Shown here: piece after piece, positions 46,332-57,512 of the stretch
Position numbering within the stretch: the stretch's first letter is position 1
Layout: each line of letters opens with the position of its first letter
Assembly (NCBI GenBank): GCA_030674185.1
Contig: JAPXFY010000291.1
Coordinates: 1-64,000 of the forward strand
Direction: 5' to 3'
Length of the DNA: 64,000 bases
Source: Monoplex corrugatus
Lineage: Eukaryota; Mollusca; Gastropoda; Littorinimorpha; Ranellidae
Made by a program: the position numbers and the translations under genes
Notes under the pieces: generated by a model
The model's input: the letters and a program-made list of their open reading frames with translations, nothing else
Databases searched by the model: none
What the model was told of the DNA's origin: nothing

Positions 46332-46589
46332 GTGAGCTCAGTGAAAACATATACGTTGGTGAGAAAAAAAGTTTTGAATGATGTATCACATTAATAATTA
46401 ACATCTTTCCTGCGAGGAAAATTGTTGTAAAGCTTACAGTCAGCTAAAGAGGTTAAGCTCTTGAGACACGAAAATATAATTCTCTGCTGTGGATGGTTGA
46501 TGTCTGGCAGATGGAATGTACCATTGATTTCATAATAGGTGGGTTCATTTGAGTAAATGATAAACTGGTGTTTTATCTTTCTGTTTCAG

Positions 46590-46766
46590 GAGATGAGCAT
46601 GGCGTCCTCTCCCTTTCCTTTGCCCTCTCTACCTCCCCCTCCTCATCCCTTCCCCCTTCCTTCAGTCTTCTGTCGTTCTTCTTTTCGTAAGACAGTATCA
46701 ACTGGCTATGAGGAGCCAGCCAAGACAAGCCAACCAGCCAAGGGGAGAAGAGAGTCAGCCAACTAG
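46590..46766 (+). pseudogene. Exon b candidate, right inner copy (early stop)
   Basis: Follows gttttatctttctgtttcag. Same EMSMASSPFPLPSLPPPP start as the other copies, but a TAG at about 46764 (AN*) truncates the frame where the 55197 copy reads ANQEEPTR. Confidence 0.35.
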
Positions 46767-47590
46767 GAGGAACCAACCAGAAGCCATCCAACCAGACATC
46801 CAGGAGAATCCAGCCAGTCAGTAGAAGCCAGTCAACCAGGTGAAGCCCGTCAGTCAGCCAGCCAGGAGGGGTCAGCCAACAGGAGCCAGGTGCTCCGGGG
46901 ATTCCCACTTCTGCGATTGCTGTCTGTTTGGTGAAGGGCAGAGCAAATGGAGATCCTGGTGTGGAATGTTACGGGGAAGTGGGATGGGAATCTTCAGAAC
47001 AATCTGGACAAGTCTTGTGGCTATGGGATAGGTGGCATGGACGCATGTCAAGTATTTCGGCTGCAGATTTGGCTGGGGTGTTCTGTTGACAACCTGAAAG
47101 CTATCTCCGGCGTTCCCGAGACCGGTCCCAGGTGATCCTCTCTGTCTGGATCCTTCAGGCAACCTCGTAGAGGCAGGGATCTCAGCCAGGCATAAAAAGG
47201 CAACCAGAAGAAGCCATCCATTCAACCAACCAGCTATGATGAAGCAGCCAACCAACCAGCCAGGAGGAACCAGGCAACCAACCAGCTGGCTAGGAGGAAC
47301 CAGCCAGACAGGAGGAGCCAGCCAGTAGGAATCAGTCAGAAGAGCCATCCAGGATGAATCGGCCAGGAGGAATCAGCCAAGAAGAACCAGCCAATCAGCC
47401 AGCTAAAAGAAAACAGCCCAAAGGAGCCAGCCAACCATCCAGCTCAGTGGAACCAGCCAACCAGACAGCCAACCCGACAGTCAGGAGGAACCAGCTAGAA
47501 GGAACCAGTCAGTGAGTCAGCCAGTCAGTCAGGAGTCAGTCAGCCAGTCAGGAGGATCGAGCAGCCAGGAAGATCTAGAGGAATTCCTTT
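46715..47590 (-). repeat. M minisatellite with conserved internal block (right inner)
   Basis: CCAGCC-sense array 46715-46895, conserved 260-bp block 46896-47150 (plus strand MEILVWNVTGKWDGNLQ), then array 47151-47590 ending with ggaagatctagagg. Mirror of 19403-20275. Confidence 0.88.
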
Positions 47591-47724
47591 CGATTAGTCT
47601 CTTTCTCCATCATTTCTATCCCTTTCTTGGCATTGCTATCCCAGCCGGCCTGTGTCCAGTGTCAACTGTGGTGGGAGCTGTCGGTACTTGTACTTTGCTC
47701 AACTCATCATTGCCTTCTGGAGAG
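47512..47724 (+). other. Downstream exon end with GTATGT donor (right inner)
   Basis: Frame running from the array into non-repeat sequence SISLFLHHFYPFLGIAIPAG, then a hydrophobic stretch to LLNSSLPSGE, closed by GGAGAG/GTATGT at 47724/47725. The same end occurs at 56118-56330, on the minus strand near 650 and 19260, and diverged near 62311 and 7865. It shares the frame of the upstream exon start, but stops lie in between, so an internal intron would be required. Confidence 0.32.
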
Positions 47725-48595
47725 GTATGTTTATTAGTGTACAGTTGAAATGTATTAATACTCACTACAGGCTAAATGCAAATATCAGTGAAAACATGAT
47801 GGCACACCATTAACATCATAACAAACCCAAGCTGTGTCATTTTGTAGATCACAGCATGTTTGCCAAAGCTAGAATGATCCCTTGTGTATGAATGTGGTTC
47901 TTGTGGGATTTCATCTCTTTCCTTCTTAAGCTCAAGTGGGAGTTATTCATCTTGTGATTTTTGTAATGACTTGTCAGTTTAAAACGGGGCAGAAATGATA
48001 ATAACAATGATAAAAAAGGTAACATTGTCCCTTTCCATGGAACCTGTACCCTAAACTTTCAACTGTCCAAAAGTGAGTTGGGGAATGAAAATAGTCACAT
48101 TTGGAAACTTTTTTTTTCTTTTAGGAAGCTTGAAATGTTAATGAATTTTAGGCCAACAACCCCTTTCATGGAGGAAATCACAAGATACACATTTCTGTTC
48201 AACATACAATTAATTTAACACACTTCAATGTATATACATGGGAATATTCGTAAAGCACTAATGTAGAAAATGACAGCTGTTGTTTCAAAGTCGTAAGTTA
48301 AAAATGCTTCTCCTATTTTAAAAGCAGTGACTAAAAACATCGCGAAGTTCACTATGGTTCCCACAGAGTCGTCCGACATTTTTCAAATAAAAACTCATTA
48401 TTAGTTATCACTTTCAGTAACATCTAAATGATAAGATTGACCTAATTGTAAAGAGTGTATTCAAACTGAAAATATATGTAATTTTCTTGCACATTTGGAC
48501 AAAGTGGATATGAAATGTTGACAGTCACAGGCACAAAGTGGTATCTTTCTCAGTGTACTTAAAATAGCTTTAGTACTTTTCTGGATCTTTCAGGC
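47725..48595 (-). pseudogene. LINE-A 3' UTR and C-terminal remnant (right inner)
   Basis: Mirror of 18416-19230 with the same internal deletion in the C-terminal part. Includes the DDSVGTIVNFAMFLVTAFK segment near 48370. No intact frame. Confidence 0.65.
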
Positions 48596-48905
48596 AACCT
48601 GATAGTGGCAGGGATCTCAGCCAGCAATGAGAAACCAGCCAGAAGAAATCAGCCAACCAACCAGCCAGGAGGATCAAGGCAAACAGCCAGCCAGGAGGAG
48701 CCAGCCAGGTGTAACCAGCCAACCAGCCAGCCAGGAGGAATCGGTCAGGAGGAACCATCCAGGAGGAACCAGCCAAGAGGAGCCAGTCAACCAGCCAGTC
48801 AGGAGAACCAGCTAAGAAGAGCCAGCCAGCCAGCCAGCCAGCTTGAAATAACCAGCTAAGAAGAGCCAGCCAACCAGCCAACCAGGATGAACCAGCCATG
48901 TACAT
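48596..48905 (-). repeat. Minisatellite embedded inside LINE-A (right, unit 1, first)
   Basis: Begins at ttcaggcaacctgatagtgg and ends at gatgaaccagccatgtacat before GTAAGAATTT. The borders happen to read as acceptor (ctggatctttcag) and donor (acat/gtaaga) on the plus strand. Confidence 0.9.
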
Positions 48906-49150
48906 GTAAGAATTTTCTTACTTCCAAATTACTGCCATTAAAATCCCATTTTTCATTTAAAAGAGAAAAAAAATCCTCCGAAAAACTGTTCTTTTAGGCT
49001 TAACTAAATCTACTGTCAGTCGTAGCCACTTTTTTTTCGTTGAAGGATGTTAGGTCGATGTTGAAGACCTAATGCAGTTGATGCCTTCAGTGATATCTAA
49101 AGAGTAAAATCATCTACAAAAACATGAGAAAAAGCTCAATGAAAACATTA
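48906..49150 (-). pseudogene. LINE-A RT fragment (right, unit 1)
   Basis: Mirror of 17910-18130: ELFLMFL-like start, LQHRPNILQR and VDLVKPKRTVFRR remnants. Confidence 0.65.
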
Positions 49151-49159
49151 CGGCACATT

Positions 49160-49732
49160 CTCACCTGTCGGCGTCACCGGGAACAGTGTTGGCCGCTGCA
49201 CATGATGTCCTCACAAGTTGCCTCCAGCACTCTCGATCTTGGCTAAGTCTGACCACCTCCTGGAGTTTCTTGCCACTGATATTTGTGATGTTTCTAGCAA
49301 GTGATGCAGGTGGCCGTCCTCTGTTTCTCTTTCCTTCCACTTTACCTTGGAGGACAGTGGACATCAAGTCTGTTCTCTCATTACGGATTGCGTGTCGAAC
49401 ATATTTCAGTTTCCTCCGTTGTATGAGTACTAGGAGCTTGCGTGTAGTACCCAACTCATTCAGTATGCTTCCATTTGAGCGCCTATCCGTCCATTTGACC
49501 CTCAGCAGTCTTCGGTAAAACCACAGCTCTGCTGCTTCCACTCGTCTTTCATCCTCTTTCTTCATTGTCCATGCCTCGCAGCCGTATAACATCACTGGCC
49601 AGACAAGACATTTTAAGAGTTTTATCTTAAGGTCTGCTGTTATGCTGTGGTCTTTCCAAATATTGTTCAATTGAACCATACTGTTCTTGGCCATTCCAAT
49701 TCTCATCTTTATGTCTTTTGAGCATGTTCCAT
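49160..49732 (-). mobile_element. RTE 3' fragment insertion, 573 bp
   Basis: Flanked by a 9-bp duplication CGGCACATT (49151-49159 and 49733-49741) and absent from the sister tandem unit at about 57763. Contains a single open frame of about 180 codons: KIKLLKCLVWPVMLYGCEAW, KKEDERRVEAAELWFYRRLL, RLKYVRH-like KLKYVRHAIRNERTDLM, GKVEGKRNRGRPPASLARNI and RECWRQLVRTSCAAANTV, the C-terminal region of RTE-type LINEs, closing with GDADR. The 3' end at 49160 is identical in kind to that of 11793-11945. About 115 bp of the neighbouring host sequence is missing on the distal side. Confidence 0.9.
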
Positions 49733-49741
49733 CGGCACATT

Positions 49742-50995
49742 ATTTCTAAAGCACAAGTGGGAGTTATTCATCTTGTGAATTGTAGTGACCTGTCTGTGTG
49801 AAACGGGACAGAAATGATAATAATAATGATAAGAAGATAACATTATCCCATTCCATTGAACCAGTTCCCTGTACCCTTATCTTTAACTGTCCAAAAGTGA
49901 GTTAGGGGATGATGATGCACTCACGTTTAGAAACAAATAGTGTTTTTTTCGGAAACTCAGAATGTCAATGAATTTAGGCCAATGACTCCTTTCATGGAGG
50001 AAATCATAAGACACACATATCTGTTCAACATACAATTAGTTAACATACTTCAATGTATATAGATGGGAATATTCGTAAATTACTAATGTAGAAAAGGACA
50101 GTTGTTGTTTCCAAGTCGTACGTTCAAAATACTTATTTTAAAGGCAGTGACCAAAAACATCCCGAAATTTACTATTGTTCCCACAGTCATCCGTCATTTT
50201 TCTAATAAAATGAACCTCAGTTGTCGCCTTCAGTAACATCTAAATAATCACATTGTCTGATCTAATTGTACAGAGTATTCAAACTTGGACAAACTGGACA
50301 TGAAGTGTTGACAGTGGTGTCTGTGAACATTTAACGGGGACACACCCATCCTAAACTGTGCCAGAGATTCCTCAACATCTTCACATAAAGTATTTCAATA
50401 TACTTTGCTCTTGCAAATACAGGCTGAATTTTGCCATATAGTGAACAAGTGCACTGGTATCTAAGTGGTAACCACAGAAACTGCTGGGTAATCTTTCTTT
50501 CAATTCTTTACTGAATCATTTAAAGTCGCTACACACCCAAATAGTCGAACTTCTTCAAAACTATTTTCACATAAAACGTTATTTTTTATCTTGGACAGCC
50601 AAGTTCCATGACCTTTTTCATGCATAGTGAATAACATTATGTATTTTTTTTAATACCTAGCTCCTGGCTGTTTCAGTAGTCGAAACCAATAGTTAATACA
50701 TCTAGATAGCAGTAATAACAGTTATTTAGAGAGGAAATCGTCCCAGTTCTTCGTACACCATACTGTTTATTGTTGTGTTTCTTATGTGTAAAAATCTCGT
50801 GAAGGCATATGTATGTACCTGTTCAAGTTGATAACGTCTCTCATAACCCCAAGTTCCTGCACCATAAAGTAGTAACAGAACTACCTGAGCATCAAACAAT
50901 TTAAAGAATATGTCTAGTGAATTACATTTAATCTTTCTCAGTGTACTTAAAATAGCTTTAACACTTTCTGGAACTTTCAGGCAACCTCGAAGTGG
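49742..50995 (-). pseudogene. LINE-A 3' UTR and C-terminal region (right, unit 1)
   Basis: Mirror of 15056-16385. From 50995 leftward: RGCLKVPESVKAILSTLRKI, CNSLDIFFKLFDAQVVLLLL, YGAGTWGYERRYQLEQVHTY and EELGRFPL with a stop at 50726. The open frame 51283-50726 starts inside the array, so array and LINE are read as one 185-codon frame. Beyond 50726 the coding sense is degraded. Confidence 0.78.
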
Positions 50996-51370
50996 CAGTT
51001 GGTCTCCAGAATCTTCAGACAACCTCGTTGTGTCAGCCAGCAAAAGAAGCCACAGAAGAAACCAGAGAACCAACCAGACAAGAGGAGCAAAGCAAACAGC
51101 CCAGTCAGGAGGAATCAGCCAGCCAGGACGAACCAGCCACCAAGCCAGGAGGAGCCAGCAAGCTAGCCAGGAGGAACCAGCCACCAAGCCAGGACGAGCC
51201 AGTAAGCTAGCCCGTAGGAACCAGCGAGGAGGAACCAGCGGGAGGAGCCAGCCAGGAGGACCCAGCCAGGAGGAATCAATCAAGAGGAGCCACTCAGGAG
51301 GAATTAGTCAAGAGGAGCCAACCAAGAGGAGCCAGCCAACCACCCAGCTAGGAGAAACCAGCCAAATACA
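50996..51370 (-). repeat. Minisatellite embedded inside LINE-A (right, unit 1, second)
   Basis: Bounded by the LPLRGCLK segment and the YMYL segment of LINE-A. Mirror of 14691-15055. Confidence 0.9.
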
Positions 51371-52070
51371 TGTAAGAATTTACTACTTCCAAATTACTGC
51401 CATTAAAATCCCATTTTCCTTTTGAATCAAGAAAACCACCTTCTGAAAGACTATTTTTTTCGACTGAACTAAATTTACTGTCAATCGTAGCCTCTGTTTT
51501 TCTCGTTGAAGGATGTTAAGTTGATGTTGAAGACCTAGCGCAGTTGAAGCCTTCAGTGACATCTAAAGAGTAAGATCATCTACAAAAAGCATGCGTAAAA
51601 GCTCTATTGCATCTGAAGCGAACGTAACACCATGTTTTCCGCTTAGAATAATTATCTTTTCAAGTTCATTGATCAGCAGAGAAAACAGGATAGGACTTTC
51701 AATGCAACCTTGCCTTAGGTCTTGAAGGCAGTCAAATAAATGGTAATATCCATTTTACTATAACATAATACACATGCTTTAACTGTTGCGTACAGTGCTT
51801 GGATAATTTTGAACATCTTCCCTTGATACCCATTCGTGATAATACAGACCATTAAACGTTCTATTCACGGTGTTATATGTTTTTTTTTTAAATCTATAAA
51901 GGCAATGTCGAGGTTTGTTTTTTTGTTGTTGTCTATTTCTAAATAAATATTTTTCAATTAGTGTTCGTAAAGTGAATATATGATCCATTGTAGACCGACC
52001 CTTCCTGAATGCTGCATGAGCTACTGTGAGAGAGCTTAAGAAACGGGTGTTTTCTTCCTTCAAGTTTGTC
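51371..52070 (-). pseudogene. LINE-A RT fragment (right, unit 1)
   Basis: Minus strand: AHAAFRKGRSTMDHIFTLRT, YHEWVSREDVQNYPSTVRNS, LINELEKIIILSGKHGVTFA, LLRMLFVDDLTL, LGLQHQLNILQRE, WDFNGSNLEVVNSYMYL. Uninterrupted at 51640-51665, thereby giving the empty site for the RLE-LINE of the left arm. Confidence 0.76.
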
Positions 52071-52680
52071 TATAAGTCATACCTCCAGTTTGATGTTAAT
52101 CACGTTAATGTGAAGATGGTGCTACATGTAACTACATCAAAATGAGATCAATTGAAATATGCATCAAAATGAGATCCATTGAAATATGCAAATACAAAAA
52201 CAATTCAAATTAAGGTGGATTACAGACAGAATGAAACATGAGAGAAGGAACGCACCATTGATTTCATATGCTGATTTATTTGATCGATTTAATTGAGTAA
52301 ATGACAAACTGATGTTATATCTTTCTGTTTCAGGAAATGGACATGGTGTCTTCTCCCTCCCCTCTGCCCTCATTCCCTGCACCCCTCCTCATCCCTTCTC
52401 CCTACCGTTGTTTCCGTAGGGTCTTTCTTGGAAGTTTGATTAATCTTCAATCTTGTGCATCCCCCTCCATGTGGGAAGAGTAACCACAATCATAGTGGCT
52501 TCTGTTGGCTTGTGAATTTGTCAATTCATCCAGTTCTTCAGGATGTTTGAAAGAGTTAAGTGTGAACTCAGACACAGGTCAAATGGTCAGCTGACTTGTC
52601 AGCTTCTGCGCATGTGTATCGAGTGCTTGTGCCTCATCACGGCATCGATCTGCTATCTTCTGTCTCCTGTCTTTCTTCTA
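52071..52680. other. Inter-module stretch with exon b-prime candidate
   Basis: Plus-strand tatctttctgtttcag precedes 52334, where GAAATGGACATGGTGTCTTC begins a frame MDMVSSPSPLPSFPAPLLIP and stops after about 40 codons. Diverged relative of the exon at 55197 without the Pro run. No other gene seen. Confidence 0.4.
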
Positions 52681-53052
52681 GATCTTCCTGGCTGCTTGAT
52701 CCTCCTGACTGGCTGGCTGACTCCTCCTGACTGAGTGACTGACTGGTTCCTTCTGGTTGGTTGCTCTGAATGTTCCTCCTGGCTCTCTGGTTGGCTGGTT
52801 CCTCCTGACTGGCTCTTCCTGGCAGTTTGGTTGGTCGGCTCTTCCTGACTGGCTCCTCCTGGCTGGCTGGTTGGCTGGCTCCACTTGGTTGGTTCCTCCT
52901 AGCTGGCTGGTTGGCTGGCTCCTCTTGGCTGGTTCCTCCTGGCTGGCTGGCTAGCTAGCTCCTCCTAGATGGTTCCTCCTGACTGATTCCTCCTGGCTGG
53001 CTCATCCTTCCTCCTGGCTGGTTTCTCCAGGCGGGCTGGTTGGCTGGATGGC
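52681..53052 (+). repeat. GGCTGG minisatellite at N/M junction (right)
   Basis: Starts with ctagatcttcctggctgctt and ends abruptly at the broken RTE endonuclease (tggatggc/ttttccttaa). Mirror of 3914-4297. Confidence 0.9.
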
Positions 53053-53820
53053 TTTTCCTTAATTTCAGCCTAAATCTTCCCACTAAAGGATTGTGGTCAC
53101 TGTTGCAGTCTGCGCCTGGTAGTGTTTTTGCTGTCAGTAAAGAATTTCTAAATCTTTTATTGATCAGGATGTAGTCAATCTGATTTTTGGTATTATCTCC
53201 TGGACTCGTCCAAGTCTACTTTCTTCCATTAGGCTGCTCAAAGCAGGTGTTTCCTCCTATGAACTCATTCATCTGTGCCCATTCTACAAGTCTGCCTCCC
53301 CTTTCGTTTTGTGTACAAAGGCCATGAGGTCCAGCTATATCCTCCACCATATCCTGTCCCACTTTAGCATTAAAAATCTCCCATAATTATTTAACTTCTT
53401 GTACTTTACACTGGGCCTTGGCCGTCTCTAATACTTCGTAGAAGTTGTTAACTTCTTCCTGAGTACTTGCGGATGTTGGTGCATACACCTGAATGATGTT
53501 GATATCAAATGGCCTGCCACCCAGTTTAACCAGCAAAACTCTGTCGGACACAGCCCAGTATCCCTTAACTCGTTTTGATTTGTCCCTGTCCATTACGATG
53601 CCTACTCCTCTTTCAGGTGAGCTTCCATCAGAATATATTTATGTATCCTGGTGTTATCATGCCTGCCCCCTTCCATCTCACTTTCCCGAGTCCTAAAATA
53701 CTTATGTTAAGCCTTTCCATTTCCATTTTGATATTGTCTAATTTACCTTTTTTGCAACAGTATTCTAACGCTCCATGTTGCAATTTTATTATTTTGTCCA
53801 TAAGAGCCCCTATTTACGTT
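53053..53820 (-). pseudogene. RTE-like LINE, APE endonuclease remnant (right outer)
   Basis: Copy of 3140-3913 with DRDKSKRVKGYWAVSDRVLL, VYAPTSASTQEEVNNFYEVL and DCNSDHNPLVGRFRLKLR. Truncated by the array at 53052. Confidence 0.76.
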
Positions 53821-53821
53821 G

Positions 53822-54614
53822 TTACACACAGAAAATGAAAAAGACCTACACAATCTTGTGATTATAATAGAAATAGAAAGCAAATATAAAGGGCTGAAGC
53901 TAAATAGCGAGAAGACTGTAGTCATGATAATCAATAAAACAAAAAAGAAATCGCATGCAAAATAACAGCAAATGGCACACGATAAGTGCAAATATCTGGA
54001 AGATGCCATTTCACCAGAAGACAGATGCAAATCAGAAATAGCTAGCAGAATCAGCCAAGCTAAAACAGCATTCAAAAAGACGAAAAGCGTTCTTATCAGC
54101 AAATGCCTATCACTTAACATCAGGAAGAGAGTTCCTGGGTGTTATTTAGAATTAATGCTATTGTACAGTTGTGTGGACAGTCAACACGCAAAGTCAGAAC
54201 AAGATTGAAGCAACTAAAATGTAGTTTCTAATAAGAATGTTGAGAGTTCCATGGACAATAAAGAAAACAAATTGGTCTTGAAGGAGACAGACACAAGAGA
54301 ACTTAAATAAAGAAAATCAGGAAAATGCAAGTCACATTTTTATGACACTTTATGTGGCAAGAGAAATTACAGCACCTGGTCACGGCAGGGAAGCTGGAGG
54401 AAAAGAGCGCCGGGTAGACCCAGGGAGAAAATATTGGACGGACTTGAAGAAAGAGTTGCTGAGGATAGACAGGGTGGGAGATGTACTTGCAGCGACGAGG
54501 GATAGATCCGTGTGGAGGGTTCTGATCGCCATGCCACATGGCAGGGCACATGATGATGTACACACACACACCAAACGCGTGTGCATGCTTATTAGCATTA
54601 TTAATTGATGACAA
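53822..54614 (+). pseudogene. RTE-like LINE, RT thumb to C-terminus (right outer)
   Basis: Copy of 45240-46026. The 78-codon CKYLEDAISPEDRCKSEI frame (53972-54208) is the same apart from one residue, and the end reads DRSVWRVLIAMPHGRAHDD. Confidence 0.75.
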
Positions 54615-54699
54615 AGTAGTCTTAGTCTTTTATCAAAATAGGGCTTACATTGTCGCTAGTTCGTGTTGATAATTATAATTGTCAATGTCTATTCTACAG

Positions 54700-54913
54700 A
54701 TGAAACAATGAGGAGGCTTGGACGAGCTGGCCACTCATCAGACAGACCATCAGGCAGGCAGGCAGATATACTGGATGACAGCACGCGTCAGACAAACACT
54801 GACGTCTGATAAACCATCTGGTCCTTGAACTCCAGGACATACAACTTGACGAAGAAGGTGGTCAGACTTCAGTTCGACGATCCATCCGCTTCCTATTGTC
54901 TTGCTGTTTCAAG
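54700..54913 (+). other. Exon A candidate, right outer copy (214 bp)
   Basis: Cleanest copy. Acceptor tctattctacag ends at 54699 and donor TTTCAAG/GTGAGCTC begins at 54914. The frame entering the next exon in phase 0 is open after a TGA near 54802, giving a 37-codon segment with LVLELQDIQLDEEGGQTSVR and ending SCCFK. Confidence 0.45.
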
Positions 54914-55196
54914 GTGAGCTCAGTGAAAACATATACGTTGGTGAGAAAAAAAGTTTAGAATGATGTATCACATTAATAATTAACATCTTTCCTGCGAGGA
55001 AAATTGTTGTAAAGCTTACAGTCAGCTAAAGAGGTTAAGCTCTTGAGACACGAAAATATAATTCTCTGCTGTGGATGGTTGATATGGATTGTTTACTGAT
55101 TAATTGATGTCTGGCAGATGGAATGTACCATTGATTTCATAATAGGTGGGTTCATTTGAGTAAATGATAAACTGGTGTTTTATCTTTCTGTTTCAG

Positions 55197-55541
55197 GAGA
55201 TGAGCATGGCGTCCTCTCCCTTTCCTTTGCCCTCTCTACCTCCCCCTCCTCATCCCTTCCCCCTTCCTTCAGTCTTCTGTCGTTCTTCTTTTCGTAAGAC
55301 AGTATCAACTGGCTATGAGGAGCCAGCCAAGACAAGCCAACCAGCCAGGGGGAGAAGAGAGTCAGCCAACCAGGAGGAACCAACCAGAAGCCATCCAACC
55401 AGACATCCAGGAGAATCCAGCCAGTCAGTAGAAGCCAGTCAACCAGGTGAAGCCCGTCAGTCAGCCAGCCAGGAGGGGTCAGCCAACAGGAGCCAGGTGC
55501 TCCGGGGATTCCCACTTCTGCGATTGCTGTCTGTTTGGTGA
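55197..55541 (+). CDS. Exon b candidate, right outer copy (longest frame)
   Basis: Exon start after gttttatctttctgtttcag; intron from the 214-bp exon is 283 bp. The likely start codon is the second ATG (GAGCATGG, Kozak-like). Encodes MASSPFPLPSLPPPPHPFPL, VFCRSSFRKTVSTGYEEPAK, then about 70 Ser/Gln/Glu/Pro-rich residues from the array and ends LLRLLSVW at 55541. Joined to the last 37 codons of the upstream exon the frame is about 151 codons. The C-terminal tail is array-derived, so any function would lie in the short N-terminal Pro-rich part. No signal peptide or known domain. Confidence 0.36.
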   Translation, partial: EMSMASSPFPLPSLPPPPHPFPLPSVFCRSSFRKTVSTGYEEPAKTSQPARGRRESANQEEPTRSHPTRHPGESSQSVEASQPGEARQSASQEGSANRSQVLRGFPLLRLLSVW

Positions 55542-56180
55542 AGGGCAGAGCAAATGGAGATCCTGGTGTGGAATGTTACGGGGAAGTGGGATGGGAATCT
55601 TCAGAACACTCTGGACAAGTCTTGTGGCTATGGGATAGGCGGCATGGACGCATGTCAAGTATTTCGGCTGCAGATTTGGCTGGGGTGTTCTGTTGACAAC
55701 CTGAAAGCTATCTCCGGCGTTCCCGAGACCGGTCCCAGGTGATCCTCTCTGTCTGGATCCTTCAGGCAACCTCGTAGAGGCAGGGATCTCAGCCAGGCAT
55801 AAAAAGGCAACCAGAAGAAGCCATCCATTCAACCAACCAGCTATGATGAAGCAGCCAACCAACCAGCCAGGAGGAACCAGGCAACCAACCAGCTGGCTAG
55901 GAGGAACCAGCCAGACAGGAGGAGCCAGCCAGTAGGAATCAGTCAGAAGAGCCATCCAGGATGAATCGGCCAGGAGGAATCAGCCAAGAAGAACCAGCCA
56001 ATCAGCCAGCTAAAAGAAAACAGCCCAAAGGAGCCAGCCAACCATCCAGCTCAGTGGAACTGCCAACCAGACAGCCAACCCGACAGTCAGGAGGAACCAG
56101 CTAGAAGGAACCAGTCAGTGAGTCAGCCAGTCAGTCAGGAGTCAGTCAGCCAGTCAGGAGGATCGAGCAGCCAGGAAGAT
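55320..56180 (-). repeat. M minisatellite with conserved internal block (right outer)
   Basis: Array 55320-55500, conserved block 55501-55755, array 55756-56180 ending ggaagatctagagg. Same layout as 46715-47590. Confidence 0.88.
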
Positions 56181-56330
56181 CTAGAGGAATTCCTTTCGAT
56201 TAGTCTCTTTCTCCATCATTCCTATCCCTTTCTTGGCATTGCTATCCCAGCCGGCCTGTGTCCAGTGTCAACTGTGGTGGGAGCTGTCGGTACTTGTACT
56301 TTGCTCAACTCATCATTGCCTCCTGGAGAG
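56118..56330 (+). other. Downstream exon end with GTATGT donor (right outer)
   Basis: SISLFLHHSYPFLGIAIPAG, then LCPVSTVVGAVGTCTLLNSS, closed by GGAGAG/GTATGT at 56330/56331. The hydrophobic run could form one membrane span. Frame agrees with 55197 but is separated from it by stops at 55541 and 55742. Confidence 0.32.
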
Positions 56331-57205
56331 GTATGTTTATTAGTGTACAGTTGAAATGTATTAATACTCACTACAGGCTAAATGCAAATATCAGTGAAAA
56401 CATGATGGCACACAATTAACATCATAACAAACCCAAGCTGTGTCATTTTGTAGATCACAGCATTCTTGCCAAAGCTAGAATGATCCCTTGTGTATGAATG
56501 TGGTTCTTGTGGGATTTCATGTCTTTCCTTCTTAAGCTCAAGTGGGAGTTATTCATCTTGTGATTTTGTAATGACTTGTCAGTTTAAAACGGGGCAGAAA
56601 TGATAATAACAATGATAAAAAAGGTAACATTGTCCCTTTCCATGGAACCTGTACCCTAAACTTTCAACTGTCCAAAAGTGAGTTGGGGAATGAAAATAGT
56701 CACATTTGGAAACTTTTTTTTTCTTTTAGGAAGCTTGAAATGTTAATGAATTTTAGGCCAACAACCCCTTTCATGGAGGAAATCACCAGATACACATTTC
56801 TGTTCAACATACAATTAATTTAACACACTTCAATGTATATACATGGGAATATTCGTAAAGCACTAATGTAGAAAATGACAGCTGTTGTTTCAAAGTCGTA
56901 AGTTAAAAATGCTTCTCCTATTTTAAAAGCAGTGACTAAAAACATCGCGAAGTTCAATATGGTTCCTACAGAGTCGTCCGACATTTTTCAAATAAAAACT
57001 CATTATTAGTTATCACTTTCAGTAACATCTAAATGATAAGATTGACCTAGTTGTAAAGAGTGTATTCAAACTGAAAATATATGTAATTTTCTTGCACATT
57101 TGGACAAAGTGGATATGAAATGTTGACAGTCACAGGCACAAAGTGGTATCTTTCTCAGTGTACTTAAAATAGCTTTAGTACTTTTCTGGATCTTTCAGGC
57201 AACCT
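56331..57205 (-). pseudogene. LINE-A 3' UTR and C-terminal remnant (right outer)
   Basis: Unit-2 copy of 47725-48595; DDSVGTILNFAMFLVTAFK near 56980. No intact frame. Confidence 0.65.
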
Positions 57206-57512
57206 GATAGTGGCAGGGATCTCAGCCAGCAATGAGAAACCAGCCAGAAGAAATCAGCCAACCAACCAGCCAGGAGGATCAAGGCAAACAGCCAGCCAGG
57301 AGGAGCCAGCCAGGTGTAACCAGCCAACCAGCCAGCCAGGAGGAATCGGTCAGGAGGAACCATCCAGGAGGAACCAGCCAAGAGGAGCCAGTCAACCAGC
57401 CAGTCAGGAGAACCAGCTAAGAAGAGCCAGCCAGCCAGCCAGCCAGCTTGAAATAACCAGCTAAGAAGAGCCAGCCAACCAGCCAACCAGGATGAACCAG
57501 CCATGTACATGT
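57206..57512 (-). repeat. Minisatellite embedded inside LINE-A (right, unit 2, first)
   Basis: Essentially identical to 48596-48905. Confidence 0.9.

Larger units (their letters stand above)
44471..53052. repeat. Tandem M-N segmental duplication, unit 1
   Basis: An M module followed by an N module, repeated in direct orientation from 53053. The offset to unit 2 is 8582 bp at its start, about 8606 bp in the middle and 8133 bp after the private RTE insertion at 49160-49732 and an adjacent deletion of roughly 115 bp. The translated RTE segment is identical over 125 codons between the two units, which indicates a young duplication. The repeated block begins at the TTTTCCTTAA inside the endonuclease remnant: in unit 1 it is preceded by more endonuclease sequence, in unit 2 by minisatellite. 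Confidence 0.88.
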
